A DNA stretch of 64,000 nt from Muraenolepis orangiensis (lineage: Eukaryota > Chordata > Actinopteri > Gadiformes > Muraenolepididae). Under the pieces are notes generated by a model. It did not search any database. It saw nothing but the letters and a program-made list of their open reading frames with translations, and had not been told where the DNA came from. The stretch is from positions 24,589,695-24,653,694 of the forward strand of contig CM051019.1 in assembly GCA_027704905.1 (NCBI GenBank). Direction: 5' to 3'. The translations under genes were made by a program, and so were the position numbers. Shown one piece after another: positions 9,530-20,700 of this stretch. How positions within the stretch are numbered: the first letter of the stretch is position 1; each line of letters begins with the position of its first letter.

Positions 9530-9596
9530 TGGGAGGATTGTCACATACATGTAAACATACAGTGAAATGTGTTTTCTGCATTTAACCCATCCTAGT
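9530..9596 (-). mobile_element. SINE, 3' part (split by BEL insertion)
   Basis: Minus-strand 3' end of a tRNA-derived SINE; the rest is at 17445-17613. The SINE is flanked by the 9-bp target duplication ACAACAAAT at 9521-9529 and 17614-17622. Compare the intact SINE at 28210-28445. Confidence 0.85.
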
Positions 9597-10118
9597 TGTA
9601 GGAGCCAAATAGCGTTTTTGTTTACCTAAAAAACGAATAATTAGAATTTGTAGACTTCCCATGTTTTGTTTTACTATATATCAGATCTACTGATTTGATC
9701 GACAGCTGATCGACAGCTGGGCCACCGATTGATTGGCAACTTGGCCACACCCATAGTAATCAGGTGGTGCAAGTTAACAAAGGGAAGTGGAAAATGTTTG
9801 GACCAGGTTTATGGAGTCCTAGCTTTAGTTGGAGAGCAAACACAGTTTTTTAACCATCTTCTATTTTGAATCACCTACATACACCTACACATACATCCAC
9901 ATACATCTATCATCTACTTTCTACCTTTCACACACAAACACACACACATGAACATAGTTTGTCTATTGCGCTGGCCTACAACGTTTTGGTAGGATATTTG
10001 AGTTTGAAATATTTGAGTTTAACATGCGCACGGCGTCCGGATCTACGACAGGTGCGTTAAAACAACTCTTCTATCGCTGGGGCAGTGGCTATAATTAAGT
10101 GAAGGAATAGCCACTATA
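9597..10118 (+). repeat. BEL 5' LTR
   Basis: Begins TGTAGGAGCCAAATAG and ends GGAATAGCCACTATA, matching 16914-17444. Relative to the 3' LTR it has a roughly 10-bp insertion of an ACATACATCC-type repeat and lacks the TATTATTTCCAAACAAT-type segment. The usual CA end has become TATA in both copies. I could not identify the primer-binding site just inside it. Confidence 0.9.
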
Positions 10119-10602
10119 TTTAGTTAAAAAACTATTGCGTCGGACTTTCCCGCACTACTCCTCGGACTCGGGACATGAATGGACTTCAAGCGAACAGACG
10201 GAAGGAACAGATTTAAAGGGACTAAGGGACAGGAGGTAAAACAAACAATATTGAATGTGCACCGAATCGCGCTGAAGCGATCATCGGATGTTGAAATAAG
10301 GAATTGTTTGTTATTGGATGTCTCGCGTAGGACTTGCTGTTGCTCCAGTTGCTGTCGCTTGTTTGTTTGTTGTTGGACGTCCTGCGGAGGATCTGCTGTG
10401 TATGGAAGTCGCCGTGGTTTGAAGGCGTGTTGGGGCTTGGAGCGCTACTGCTGGGCAGTGCGGAACGATACGCCTACATTGTATCAGCGCGTCTGATCAG
10501 CGCTACCGAATCAATTGTAGGTTATTGTGAATGGTGTGTTGTGGCTCACGTAGGCTACAGTGACTATAGCGTTATTTATAGCCTACCTTTACTGCCGTCG
10601 GT

Positions 10603-11310
10603 ATGTCGGAGTTAAAGGAACAGCCGTCCGTGCCGGTTGTGGAGCAGCCCACTGAGGCTGATGAAGAGGAGAGGACTCTTTTGACGTTGATTCGCTCTCG
10701 CAGAGGAAAACTGGGAGTGCAGACACGTAAACAGAATGAGATTCAAGCTCTGTTGGATGACGAATTCGGAAAAACTGACATACACACCATAAAGCTGAGA
10801 TGTGAAACGCTTGAGAATATGCTGGAAGAATTTGTGGTGTTTCAAAGGTCTGTTTTAATGTTAATGTCACAAGAAGAACAAGAGTGTGACCAAATGGACT
10901 GGTTTGTGCCTAAGGAAAACAGGTTCAGAGAATTTTTGGGACATGTGAAGGGAAAGATGGAGTGGACTGCTTATGAAAAGCAGATTAATTACTCTCCTGA
11001 AAGGCTTCCTGATATACGACCAGTAGACAGTGTGTCACACAGGGGGTCCACTGTCCGAAGTACTACATCCTCCACAACCAGAAGACTAAGGGCGCAGGCT
11101 GAGGTAGAGAGAGCAGCTCTATTGGTTCGCGCAACAATGCTCAAAAGGAAGCATCAAATGGAAATGGAAGAAGCAGGCCTCAAAGCAAAGAAGGAAATGT
11201 TGCAGGTGGAAGCTGGCCTAGCTGAAACCACTGCAAAATTAAAGGTTCTGGAAGAATATGAAGTTTCATCTCAAACATCTCAAGTTGATATAAGGAAGCC
11301 ATGCTCCTGA
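10603..11310 (+). pseudogene. BEL gag, N-terminal part
   Basis: 235-codon frame starting MSELKEQ. It is rich in charged residues with a predicted coiled-coil stretch (about residues 155-220, Glu/Lys/Leu-rich) and an N-terminal Gag-like region. It stops at TGA 11308-11310, just before the next frame opens at 11315. In intact BEL elements gag and pol are continuous, so I read this stop as a frameshift lesion. Confidence 0.8.
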
Positions 11311-11314
11311 TGCC

Positions 11315-12454
11315 ATGAATGCTTATATGGAGCGAGCGGATTGGCAGAAAAAGGCAACAAGAACAATAGAAAAGTTTAACCCCTCAACACCCGGAATCTC
11401 AGAAAGGCAAGAGCAATTAGAAGACCAAGGTCAAGATAGCCTTCCTTATGTAGGCCCCACCTACACCAGCTCAGGTGGTGTTACGGGTGGTGCTAGAAAC
11501 AAGACTCCTCTACAGCAACACTCATCAAGATTCATCAACAGCAGCACGATGCCTGCAGGTGGCGCCACTCAGTCTGGTCTCGATGATGGAACTAAAACTC
11601 TGGTTGATGTGTTGAGCAGACAAAACGAGATTTCCGAGCTCATTGTGAAGCAGCAGCGTTTGTCTTTACTTCCAGTCAAAGCAATAACGGCATTCTCTGG
11701 TGAACCACTGCAGTATCAGTCTTTTATCCAAGCTTTTGAACACTGCATTGAAAGCAAAACTGACAGCAACCAAGACCGACTGTACTTTTTAGAGCAGTTC
11801 ACAAGTGGGCAAGCAAAGGACCTAGTTCGTAGTTGTATGCACTTGGAGCCTGTAATGGGATACCAGGAGGCCAGGAGGCTTCTATTGGAGAACTTTGTCC
11901 ATGGTATGAGAATCACAGCTGCCTACATTGATAAAGCTCTCAGCTGGCCAACCATTAAAGTTGAAGATGCAAAGGCCTTGCATTCCTATGGACTCTTCTT
12001 GAGAGGATGTTATAATGCATTACAAAGGGGTCAATACATGGAAGAGATTAACACTCCTTCCAACCTGAGAATAATTATTTCTAAACTCCCTTTCAAGCTC
12101 AGGGACAAGTTCAGGTCTGTCGCTTGCGACATACAGGAAAGACACAAACAGAGAGCAAGTTTCAAAGACATGGTACACTTTGTTGAAAAACAGGCTAGGA
12201 TCAGCCTAGATCCCATCTTTGGGGACATTCAAGATCCCCGCCCAGCCAACAAAGCTTCTGGATCAAGGACCTTCAAACCTACCACCAAAGGAAGTAGCTT
12301 TGTCACCGCAATAACTACTGTGTCTGAAAACTCAGAGAAGGAGAATAATACTTACCCATCACCCGCCATCGATCAGCCATTGGAAGATCCTGTAAGAAAG
12401 AAAATTACTTATCGGCCATCAGAGAACCCTGCGAAAAACATAGTACTTATTTGA
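11315..12454 (+). pseudogene. BEL gag, DUF1759 region
   Basis: 379-codon continuation of gag in another frame. Residues about 120-290 match the DUF1759 signature (FSGEPLQYQSFIQAF, SGQAKD, YIDKAL, LPFKLRDKF) found in BEL/Pao Gag. The frame ends at 12454 shortly after a run of five A residues (12434-12438), where a single-base change probably shifted it from the pol frame that begins at about 12451. Confidence 0.85.
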
Positions 12455-15400
12455 AGGAAAGACCTGACATCAGAATTGCTTTTCAAAGACCATGTGCACT
12501 CTGTTCAGGAGACCACACACTAGAGTGGTGTAGAAAGTTTAAAGCAAGACCACACAAAGAAAAGGTGGATTTCCTCATGTCCAAAGGTGCATGTTTTGGA
12601 TGTTTAACATTGGGACACATAAGCAGAGAATGTAAAAAAAGGCTCACATGTGCCGTTTGTCAAAAGAAACACCCCACTCTACTGCACATCAAGACTGAGG
12701 AGGATGGCTCTCATAAAGAAGTTAAATCTGCTGTTGAGATGCCCAAAGAAAAACTGAGCAGCGCTCTGGTTTCCATGACGATCGGTGACCATACTGGGGC
12801 CGGTAAAGATTGTGCTCTTTCAATTCTGCCTGTACAGATTAAACATGCTAAAGGAAACAAGGTTGTCCAAACTTATGCCTTTTTGGACCCTGGTAGTACT
12901 GCAACATTCTGTACCGAGAAATTTATGAATGAGCTCAACATCCAGGGTCAGAGAACGGTAATTCTTCTAAAAACAATGGGGCAGGAGAAACCCGTAAGCA
13001 GCTACAGAGTAACTGGCCTAGAAGTGGGCAGTCTTCAAGATGACACATTCATGAAGCTGCCAGAAGTATACACTACCACAGAGATTCCCGTCACAAAGGA
13101 AAACATCCCCACACAGGATGACATCATGGAATGGCCATACCTTAGTGAAGTTCAGCTGACAACTGTTGATAAGGAGGTAGGACTGCTCATTGGACTGAAT
13201 TGCCCTAAAGCTTTGGAACCATGGAAGGTTGTGAATAGCGAAGGGAACGGCCCTTATGCGGTTAAGACACAACTTGGATGGGTAATAAATGGACCACTCA
13301 ATAGCAAACCCTGTGTGGATAAAAATGGACGACCATATTTGAAAGCAAACAGAATCTCAATTGCCAACATTGAAGAATTGCTTGTTCAACAATACAATCA
13401 GGATTTCCCCGAACAGCGTCACATGGAGAAACGTGAGTTGTCCGTTGAAGATAAACAGTTTCTCAAGAAAGCCTCTGACTCTGCTACATTAAAGAACGGA
13501 CACTACTACCTCCAACTCCCCTTCCGAAAGGATGATGTGAAGATGCCAAAGAACCGTCACATTGCAGAACAACGTGCCCTTAACCTCGTTAGGAAGTTCA
13601 AGAAAGAACAGGTGTTTTTTGAGGACTATAAAAGTTTCATGAATGAGGTCATACAGAAAGGTCACGCTGAAAAGGTTCCAGAGAACCAGCTACAAAGAGA
13701 TGATGGACGGGTATGGTATATACCACACCATGGTGTGTATCACCAACGGAAGAAGACCATCCGTGTGGTTTTTGACTGTGCTGCCACATACAGGGGCACA
13801 TCTTTGAACAAAGAGCTGTTACAAGGCCCAGACTTATCCAACACGTTGTTTGGAGTTCTCCTCAGGTTTCGGCAGGAACCCATTGCCATGATGGCCGATA
13901 TAGAGGGAATGTTTCATCAGGTCAGAGTACCACCTGAAGATGTTGACTTCCTTCGTTTCCTTTGGTGGCCTGATGGTGATGTAACAAAACCGCTGGCAGA
14001 ATACAGGATGACCGTTCACCTGTTCGGTTCGGTCTCATCTCCTAGTTGTGCTAGCTTTGCCCTGAAGAAAACAGCGGAGGATAACCTGGGCAAGTATGAT
14101 GTAAAGGCTCTCGATACCATCAGGGAAAACTTCTACGTGGACGATTGTTTAACATCAGTCCCCACCGAGAGTAAAGCCATAGACCTGGTCAAAGACCTCA
14201 GAGATGTCTGCCTAGAAGGAGGATTTAGATTGACCAAGTGGGTAAGCAATAGCCGTGCTGTCCTGTCCTCACTGCCTGCAGAGGAAAGAGCAAAAGAGGT
14301 GAAGGAGTTAGATCTGGACAGGGAGAACCTACCTGTGGAAAAGGCACTGGGAGTCCATTGGGATGTAGAGAATGACACACTCTCATTCAGAACAGCCATA
14401 AAGACTCAGCAAATCACCAGAAGAGGTATCCTTTCTGTAGTCTGCTCTGTATACGACCCTCTAGGATTCCTTGCTCCTTTCATCCTGTCGGCAAAGAACA
14501 TACTTCAAGAGCTGTGGAAGTCAAACTGCAGCTGGGATGAGAAGATACCGGACGTATTGGCTATACAATGGAAAAGATGGCTCACAGACCTGAGCCAACT
14601 CACTGGCTTCTCTGTCGACAGATGTATAAAGCCAAAGGGATTTGGCAAGATAAAATCTGCACAGCTGCATCATTTCAGTGACGCCAGTGAGTCGGGGTAT
14701 GGTGTTGTCACCTACTTGCGCCAAATAAACATCTTGGGTGAAACTCACATCACATTCATTACAGGCAAAGCAAGAGTCTCCCCGCTCAAGCAAATTACCA
14801 TCCCAAGACTTGAGCTAACAGCAGCGGTTCTTGCAGTAAGAATGGATGTAGTGTTGAGAACAGAACTTCAGATCATGCTGGAAGAATCCGTCTTCTGGAC
14901 TGACAGCACATCAGTCCTGCGTTACATTGCCAATACAACTACAAGGTTCCACACGTTTGTGGCTAATCGAGTCTCTGTGATTAGAGAATTGTCAGCAACT
15001 CGGCAATGGAGGTATGTGGGCTCCAAGCAAAACCCGGCTGATGATTCCTCACGGGGCATGACTGCAGAGGCATTCTTGAAATCTACGAGGTGGATTCAGA
15101 GCCCAGAATTTCTTTGGAAAGATGAAAGTCTTTGGCCAGCACTGCCTGAAGAGCTGAGTCCCATCCCCTCAGACGACCCAGAGGTCAAACAGAAGGTGAT
15201 GGTCAATCGCATTTCAATAGAGAAGGAAAAGGATCCTACAAGCGAGTTAATGGAACACTTCTCAAGGTGGAGTGATGTCAAGAAAGCAACAGCATGGATG
15301 CTGAAGCTCAGACAAACCCTACAACAACTAAGCAACAAAAGAAAAGAGTGTACAAAAAAGCTCAAGAATGGTGACAGCAAAGAAACAACTGAACAACTGA

Positions 15401-16521
15401 ACAGGTTCAAAGGAACACTGGGTGGCCAAAAGCTTTCACTTGACGACATGACACAGGCCGAGAAGGCAATAATCAGTTACAGTCAAAGTCAATGCTTCCC
15501 AGAAGAAATATCTGCTTTGAAAAAAGGAAACCTTCATGTAAAGAGAAGCAGTGCCATCCTCAGGCTAGATCCAGTCTTAGAAGATGGATTGTTAAGAGTC
15601 GGAGGAAGGATAAGCAGGTCAGCGATGCCACAGGAACTCCTGCATCCAGTCATCTTGACTAAAGAGTGTCACATTGCCAAGCTCATTTTGAGAGACGTTC
15701 ATGAACGAGTTGGTCATGGAGGGAGAAACCATATGCTCTCCCGGCTGAGGCAGAAGTATTGGATCCTGCATGCCAACACAGCAGCAAGGAAAGTGATCAA
15801 CAAATGCATGTTTTGTCGTCGGCAAAAGGCCAAAGCAGGAGAACAAAAGATGGCCGATCTGCCCAAGAGTCGCGTCACACCAGACCATCCACCTTTTACG
15901 TTTGTTGGTACAGACTACTTTGGGCCAATCGAGGTGAAGCGTGGACGAAGCTATGTGAAAAGGTATGGTGTAATATTTACGTGTTTAACCAGCCGTGCCG
16001 TACACCTGGAAATGGCTTCATCTTTGAATACTGACTCCTGCATTAACGCCATCCGCAGATTTATCTGTAGAAGAGGTCAAGTTGTGGAGATGAGGTCAGA
16101 TAACGGCACAAACTACGTCAGCTCTGAGCGTGAGCTCAGAGAAGCTGTTAAGGAGTTGAACCACAGCAAGATTGAGAACACCCTGCTTCAGGATGGGATA
16201 AAGTGGATCTTCAATCCTCCTTCTGGTTCCCATCATGGAGGAGTGTGGGAGCGCCTGATACGTCAGGTAAAGAACATACTTACCTCTGTCATGAAGCAGC
16301 AAGCATTAGACGATGAAGGCTTACAGACGGCACTTTGTGAAGTGGAAGCTATTCTCAATGACCGTCCAATAACAACTGTGTCAGACGATCATAATGACTT
16401 GGAAGCCCTCACACCAAACCATTTGCTTCAGCTTAAGGGAAAGCCAATCATCACCCGGACTATTTCACAAGGAGGACTTGTACTCCAGGAAAAGATGGAA
16501 GCAAATCCAATACCTAGTTGA
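12451..16521 (+). pseudogene. BEL pol: protease, RT, RNase H, integrase
   Basis: A 1357-codon frame. CCHC knuckle near residue 47 (CFGCLTLGHISREC); protease FLDPGS with Asp146; RT with YVDD at 562-565; a Pao-type RNase H region (about 650-900, including FSDASESGYG); an integrase zinc-binding domain (HERVGHGG, then CMFCRRQ). The DDE triad is D1155 (GTDYFGP), D1217 (RSDNGTNY) and E1267 (GGVWERL). It reads into a premature TGA... at 16519-16521 after a frameshift near 16450; the C-terminal part continues in the frame at about 16470-16786. The stop precedes the usual C-terminal domain, so this pol is broken. Acts, when intact, in cytoplasmic reverse transcription and nuclear integration. Confidence 0.9.
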
Positions 16522-16786
16522 TCTTTTCTGGAAAAGATGGATCAAAGAATATCTTCCCCTATTGCAGGAACGACAGAAATGGAATACCTTAAGGAGAAAT
16601 CTTGCTACTGATGATGTTGTGCTCATAGTAGATGATACCGCTCCGCGCAGCTCCTGGTTGATGGCCAGAGTTATCAAACCGTTACCAGATGCAAAGGGTC
16701 AAGTAAGAAGTGTGCTACTGAAGACAAAGACGAGCACATTAGAACGCCCCATTAGTAAGCTATGCTTGCTACAAGAATTCATATGA
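16465..16786 (+). pseudogene. BEL pol C-terminal fragment
   Basis: Continuation of pol in the +1 frame after the lesion near 16450. It carries the conserved FWKRWIKEYLPLLQERQKW segment of the DUF5641-type C-terminal domain of BEL/Pao integrases, then a basic region, and ends at 16786. It is followed by A/G-rich sequence up to the 3' LTR. Confidence 0.85.
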
Positions 16787-16913
16787 AGAATAGTCGTTCA
16801 AAGAAAAAGAAGGTTAAGAAGAAGCCTTAAGTTAAGGTTTAAGTTTTGGCTCCTTTGAGATTTAAGTTAGAGTAATTGTTTTGTTAACCACAGCCACAAT
16901 TAGGGGCCGGTAA

Positions 16914-17444
16914 TGTGGGAGCCAAATAGCGTTTTTGTTTACCTAAAAAACGAATAATTATAATTTGTAGACTTCCCATGTTTTGTTTTACTATATATCA
17001 GATCTACTGATTTGATCGACAGCTGATCGACAGCTGGGCCACCGATTGATTGGCAACTTGGCCACACCCATAGTAATCAGGTGGTGCAAGTTAACAAAGG
17101 GAAGTGGAAAATGTTTGGACCAGGTTTATGGAGTCCTAGCTTTAGTTGGAGAGCAAACACAGTTTTTTAACCATCTTCTATTTTGAATCACCTACATACA
17201 CCTACACATACATCTATCATCTACTTTCTACCTTTCACACACAAACACACACACATGAACATAGTTTGTCTATTGCGCTGGCCTACAACGTTTTGGTAGG
17301 ATATTTGAGTTTGAAATATTTGAGTTTATTATTTCCAAACAATGAACATGCGCACGGCGTCCGGATCTACGACAAAGGTGCGTTAAAACAACTCTTCTAT
17401 CGCTGGGGCAGTGGCTATAATTAAGTGAAGGAATAGCCACTATA
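16914..17444 (+). repeat. BEL 3' LTR
   Basis: 531 bp, TGTGGGAGCCAAATAG to GGAATAGCCACTATA. It is preceded by TTAGGGGCCGGTAA, a likely polypurine-tract region, and followed by the target duplication CTAGT. Confidence 0.9.
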
Positions 17445-17613
17445 CTAGTATTAGGAGCAGTGGGCAGCTATTTATACAGAGGGAGCAGTTAGGGTTAGGG
17501 TGTCTTCCTCAAGGACACCTCCACAGTTTTTGCTAGGAGGAGCCGGGGATCGAACCAGCAACCTTCCGGTTGTTGAGGTGACCGCTCTACCTCCTGAGCT
17601 ACACTGCCACCCC
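17445..17613 (-). mobile_element. SINE, 5' part with pol III promoter
   Basis: Minus-strand head of the split SINE: A box TAGCTCAGGAGGTAGAGCGG and B box GGTTGCTGGTTCGATCCC, starting near 17613. It joins 9530-9596 once the BEL element and one CTAGT copy are removed. Confidence 0.88.
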
Positions 17614-17622
17614 ACAACAAAT

Positions 17623-17796
17623 ACATGTGGAATCAGAACAGTTCTGTGACAACTTGTGATCTTTATCACATCTTTAGCAGATTCATGAGATTAATAATTT
17701 CACAAATTATTACGCCATGACACTGCTGGGTGAGAAAACTTTCCATTTAAATTGTACACTTTTCAATTCTGTGAACATGTATTTGTTCAAAAACAT
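17623..17796. other. R1-type intron upstream of stalk exons
   Basis: Begins ACATGTGGAATCAGAACAG, resembling the flank of the sister stalk exon (6876-6890), so it is the natural continuation of the intron left of the SINE. No exon seen. Confidence 0.5.
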
Positions 17797-20700
17797 AATA
17801 ATAATAATAATAATAATAATACATTTTATTTGTTCGGCGCCTTTCAAGACACCCAAGGACACCTTACAGAGCATGTATGCTACAGTCAAGTTAAAATTAT
17901 AAAAAAATATATAAAAAAGTAAAAAACTGTGGACTTCACAAAGTGTCCGCAGGGTTTAAAACAAGAAAAACAACAGGAAGTAAAATGAAGAAAGGAAGAA
18001 AGATGGTACCGTTCATAAGGGATAAGCCAGTTTAAACAGATGGGTTTTTAGTTGGGTTTTGTAGGTTGTTATAGAATCAGACTGTCGGATGTGTAGTGGC
18101 AGGGAGTTCCAGAGTCTGGGAGCCGAGCAACTGAAAGCTCGAGCACCCATGGTGCTGAGGCGTGAGCGGGGGACGGTGAGAAGTCCAACGGAGGAAGAGC
18201 GGAGGGTGCGGGAGGGGGTGTACTCCTGAAGGAGGTCAGTGATGTAGATGGGGGTTAGATTGTGGAGAGCTTTGTAGGTGAGTAAGAGGTTTTTGTAGTC
18301 AATCCGGTAGCGCACAGGAAGCCAGTGTAGTTGAATGAGAACGGGGGTGATGTGGTCAGATGAGTTAGTGCGGGTGATGATCCGGGCAGCAGAGTTCTGA
18401 ATTATTTGCAGTCTGTTGAGGAGTTTGATGGGAAGGCCAGTCAGAAGTGCATTGCAGTAGTCAATCCGGGACGTGACAAAAGAGTGGACCAGGATTTCAG
18501 TGCTGGATTGGGACAGAGATGAGCGGACTCTAGAGATGTTCCGAAGATGGAAGAAGGCAGTGCGAGTGATGTTTTTAATGTGTGGTGCGAATGAGAGGGA
18601 GCCATCCAGAATGACACCGAGGCTTTTTACTTGGGAAGAGAATGGAATGGGGAAGCCGTCGATGATGATGTTTGGAGCTGGGTTGTTTTGTGACTTGGTG
18701 AGGGTGGATTTGGAGCCGATGAGCAGGGCCTCAGTTTTGCTAGCGTTGAGCTTGAGGAAATTCCTGCTCATCCAGCTCCTGATGTCCTCTAGACAGGTGG
18801 TGAGGGAGGTGGGGGGCAGGGCAGTGGAGGGTTTGGAGGAAATGTAGACCTGTGTGTCGTCGGCGTAACAGTGAAAGTGAACCCCATGGTGACGGAGGAT
18901 TTTGCCCAGGGGGAGGAGATATGTGATGAATAGGAGTGGACCCAGTACTGACCCCTGGGGGACACCCAGTGCAACAGAACACCCTGACTTTTGGTTCCCG
19001 AGTTGTACAAACTGTTGTCTGTCAGTGAGGTAGGATGTGAACCAGGAGAGTGCAACACCAGTGATCCCAATGCCAGCCAGGCGGTCCAGGAGTAGTGGGT
19101 GGGAAATGGTGTCGAATGCAGCGCTGAGGTCGAGGAGGATGAGGATGGTGAGAAGTCCAGAGTCCGCTGCACGGAGGAGGTCGTCAGTGATTTTAACCAG
19201 AGCCGTTTCAGTGCTGTGTTTTTGGCGGAAACCGGATTGAAAGGGTTCATGGAGGTTATTTATTTCCAGGTGGGACTGAAGCTGTGCGGCAACCACCCTC
19301 TCAAGGGTCTTGGAGATGAAGGGTAGGTTGGAGATGGGCCTGTAGTGGTTCAGATCGGCTGGGTCAGTACCGGGTTTTTTGAGGATGGGAGTGATTGCAG
19401 CCAGTTTGAGGGCGGGGGGTACAATTCCAGAGGTGAGGGATGAGTTAATTATGTCAGTGACCATGGGTGTTATGGCTGGTAGACAAGCCTTGACCAGGGT
19501 GGTGGGAAGAGGATCAAGCTGACAGGTGGTGGTTTTGGCTTTACGGATGAGCTCTGAGATGGTGTATTTCAATGCTGGGGTGAAGTTGGAGAGGGAGCTG
19601 ATGAGTTGTTGGCCAGTGGTAACCATCCAGGGTGGATCACTTGAGGAGGTGCATGATGAGGCCAGCTGTAGGTGAATGGTGTTAATTTTAGAATGAAAAA
19701 ATTGCAGAAATCGATCTGTGGAGATGTCTGGAGGGCGGGTTTGAGGAGGCTGAAGTAGGTGTCTGACTGTGGAGAAGAGAACTCTGTTGTTACCAGTGCT
19801 GATGAGGTTGGAGTAATAGGAGGATTTGGCATTGGAAAGTGCGTTTTTATAGTGATGAAGGTGATCTGAGTACATTTGGGTGTGAACTGAGAGTCCGCTG
19901 TTTTTGCACAGCCGCTCCAGTCGGCGGCCTGTGGCTTTGAGCTGACGGAGCTCAGAGGTAAACCAGGGGGCGGAGTGGGTGAATGAGACTTTGCGAGTTT
20001 TCAAGGGAGCCAGGGCCGTGAGGGAGGAGGAGAGACAGTTATTGTAGTGATTCACCAGGTCAGCAGTGTGGGAGGATGGGGGAGGATTGGGGTAGGAGTT
20101 AATCAGGGTGGTGAGATCTGTGGGGTTAATATGTTTAATGTTTCTGAAGGTGATGGACCGTTGTTCTTTGGCTTTAGAAAGGGGGGCATGGATTTTAAAA
20201 ATGACAGCTTTATGGTCAGAAATGGGGAACTCTGTGACAGCAAGGTTAGTGGGAGTGATGCCAGTGCAGCAGAGTAAGTCCAGTGTGTGCCCTTTGTTGT
20301 GAGTTGGGAGGTTGACATGCTGTGTGAAACCGAGGCAGTCCAGGAGTGAGATGAAATCATTTGCAAAACCATTCGATGGGTCGTCGATGTGGATGTTGAA
20401 GTCACCCAAGAGGATAACAGTAGGGGACATTGCACATACAGATGTTAGTAGTGATGAAAATTCAGTAAGAAAAACAGCAGAGGGCTTTGGTGGTCTGTAG
20501 ATGGAAATAATGATGGTGGGTTCGGAGCCAGAGAGTTTTATAGCTAAGCATTCAAAAGAGGAGTGATGGGGGACAGTGACTGCAGTGACTTTAAAGATTT
20601 CACGGTGCAAAACAGCAATCCCTCCCCCCCTCCCAGTGGCACGGGGTTTACTAATAAAAGCATACCCCGGGGGGGCAGCTGCATTCAGCTGGGAGAAGTC

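Larger units (their letters stand above)
9597..17444 (+). mobile_element. BEL/Pao LTR retrotransposon, frameshifted
   Basis: Full-length element with two LTRs of about 522 and 531 bp, a 5-bp target duplication CTAGT (9592-9596 and 17445-17449), gag and pol. Domain order is DUF1759-type gag, CCHC zinc knuckle, aspartic protease, RT, RNase H, integrase, as usual for BEL/Pao. Three frame changes (about 11.3, 12.43 and 16.45 kb) break what is one gag-pol frame in family members, so this copy is probably inactive. The LTRs differ by a few substitutions and two indels (about 10 and 17 bp), so the insertion is not recent. It sits inside a SINE. Confidence 0.93.

Noticed and set aside
10119..10160. 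tRNA-type primer-binding site after the BEL 5' LTR
   Set aside because: No TGG-type 18-mer matching a tRNA end that I recognise, and no exact self-complement found.
17452..17613. Functional tRNA gene
   Set aside because: A and B boxes belong to a SINE with a long body; no intact cloverleaf end.
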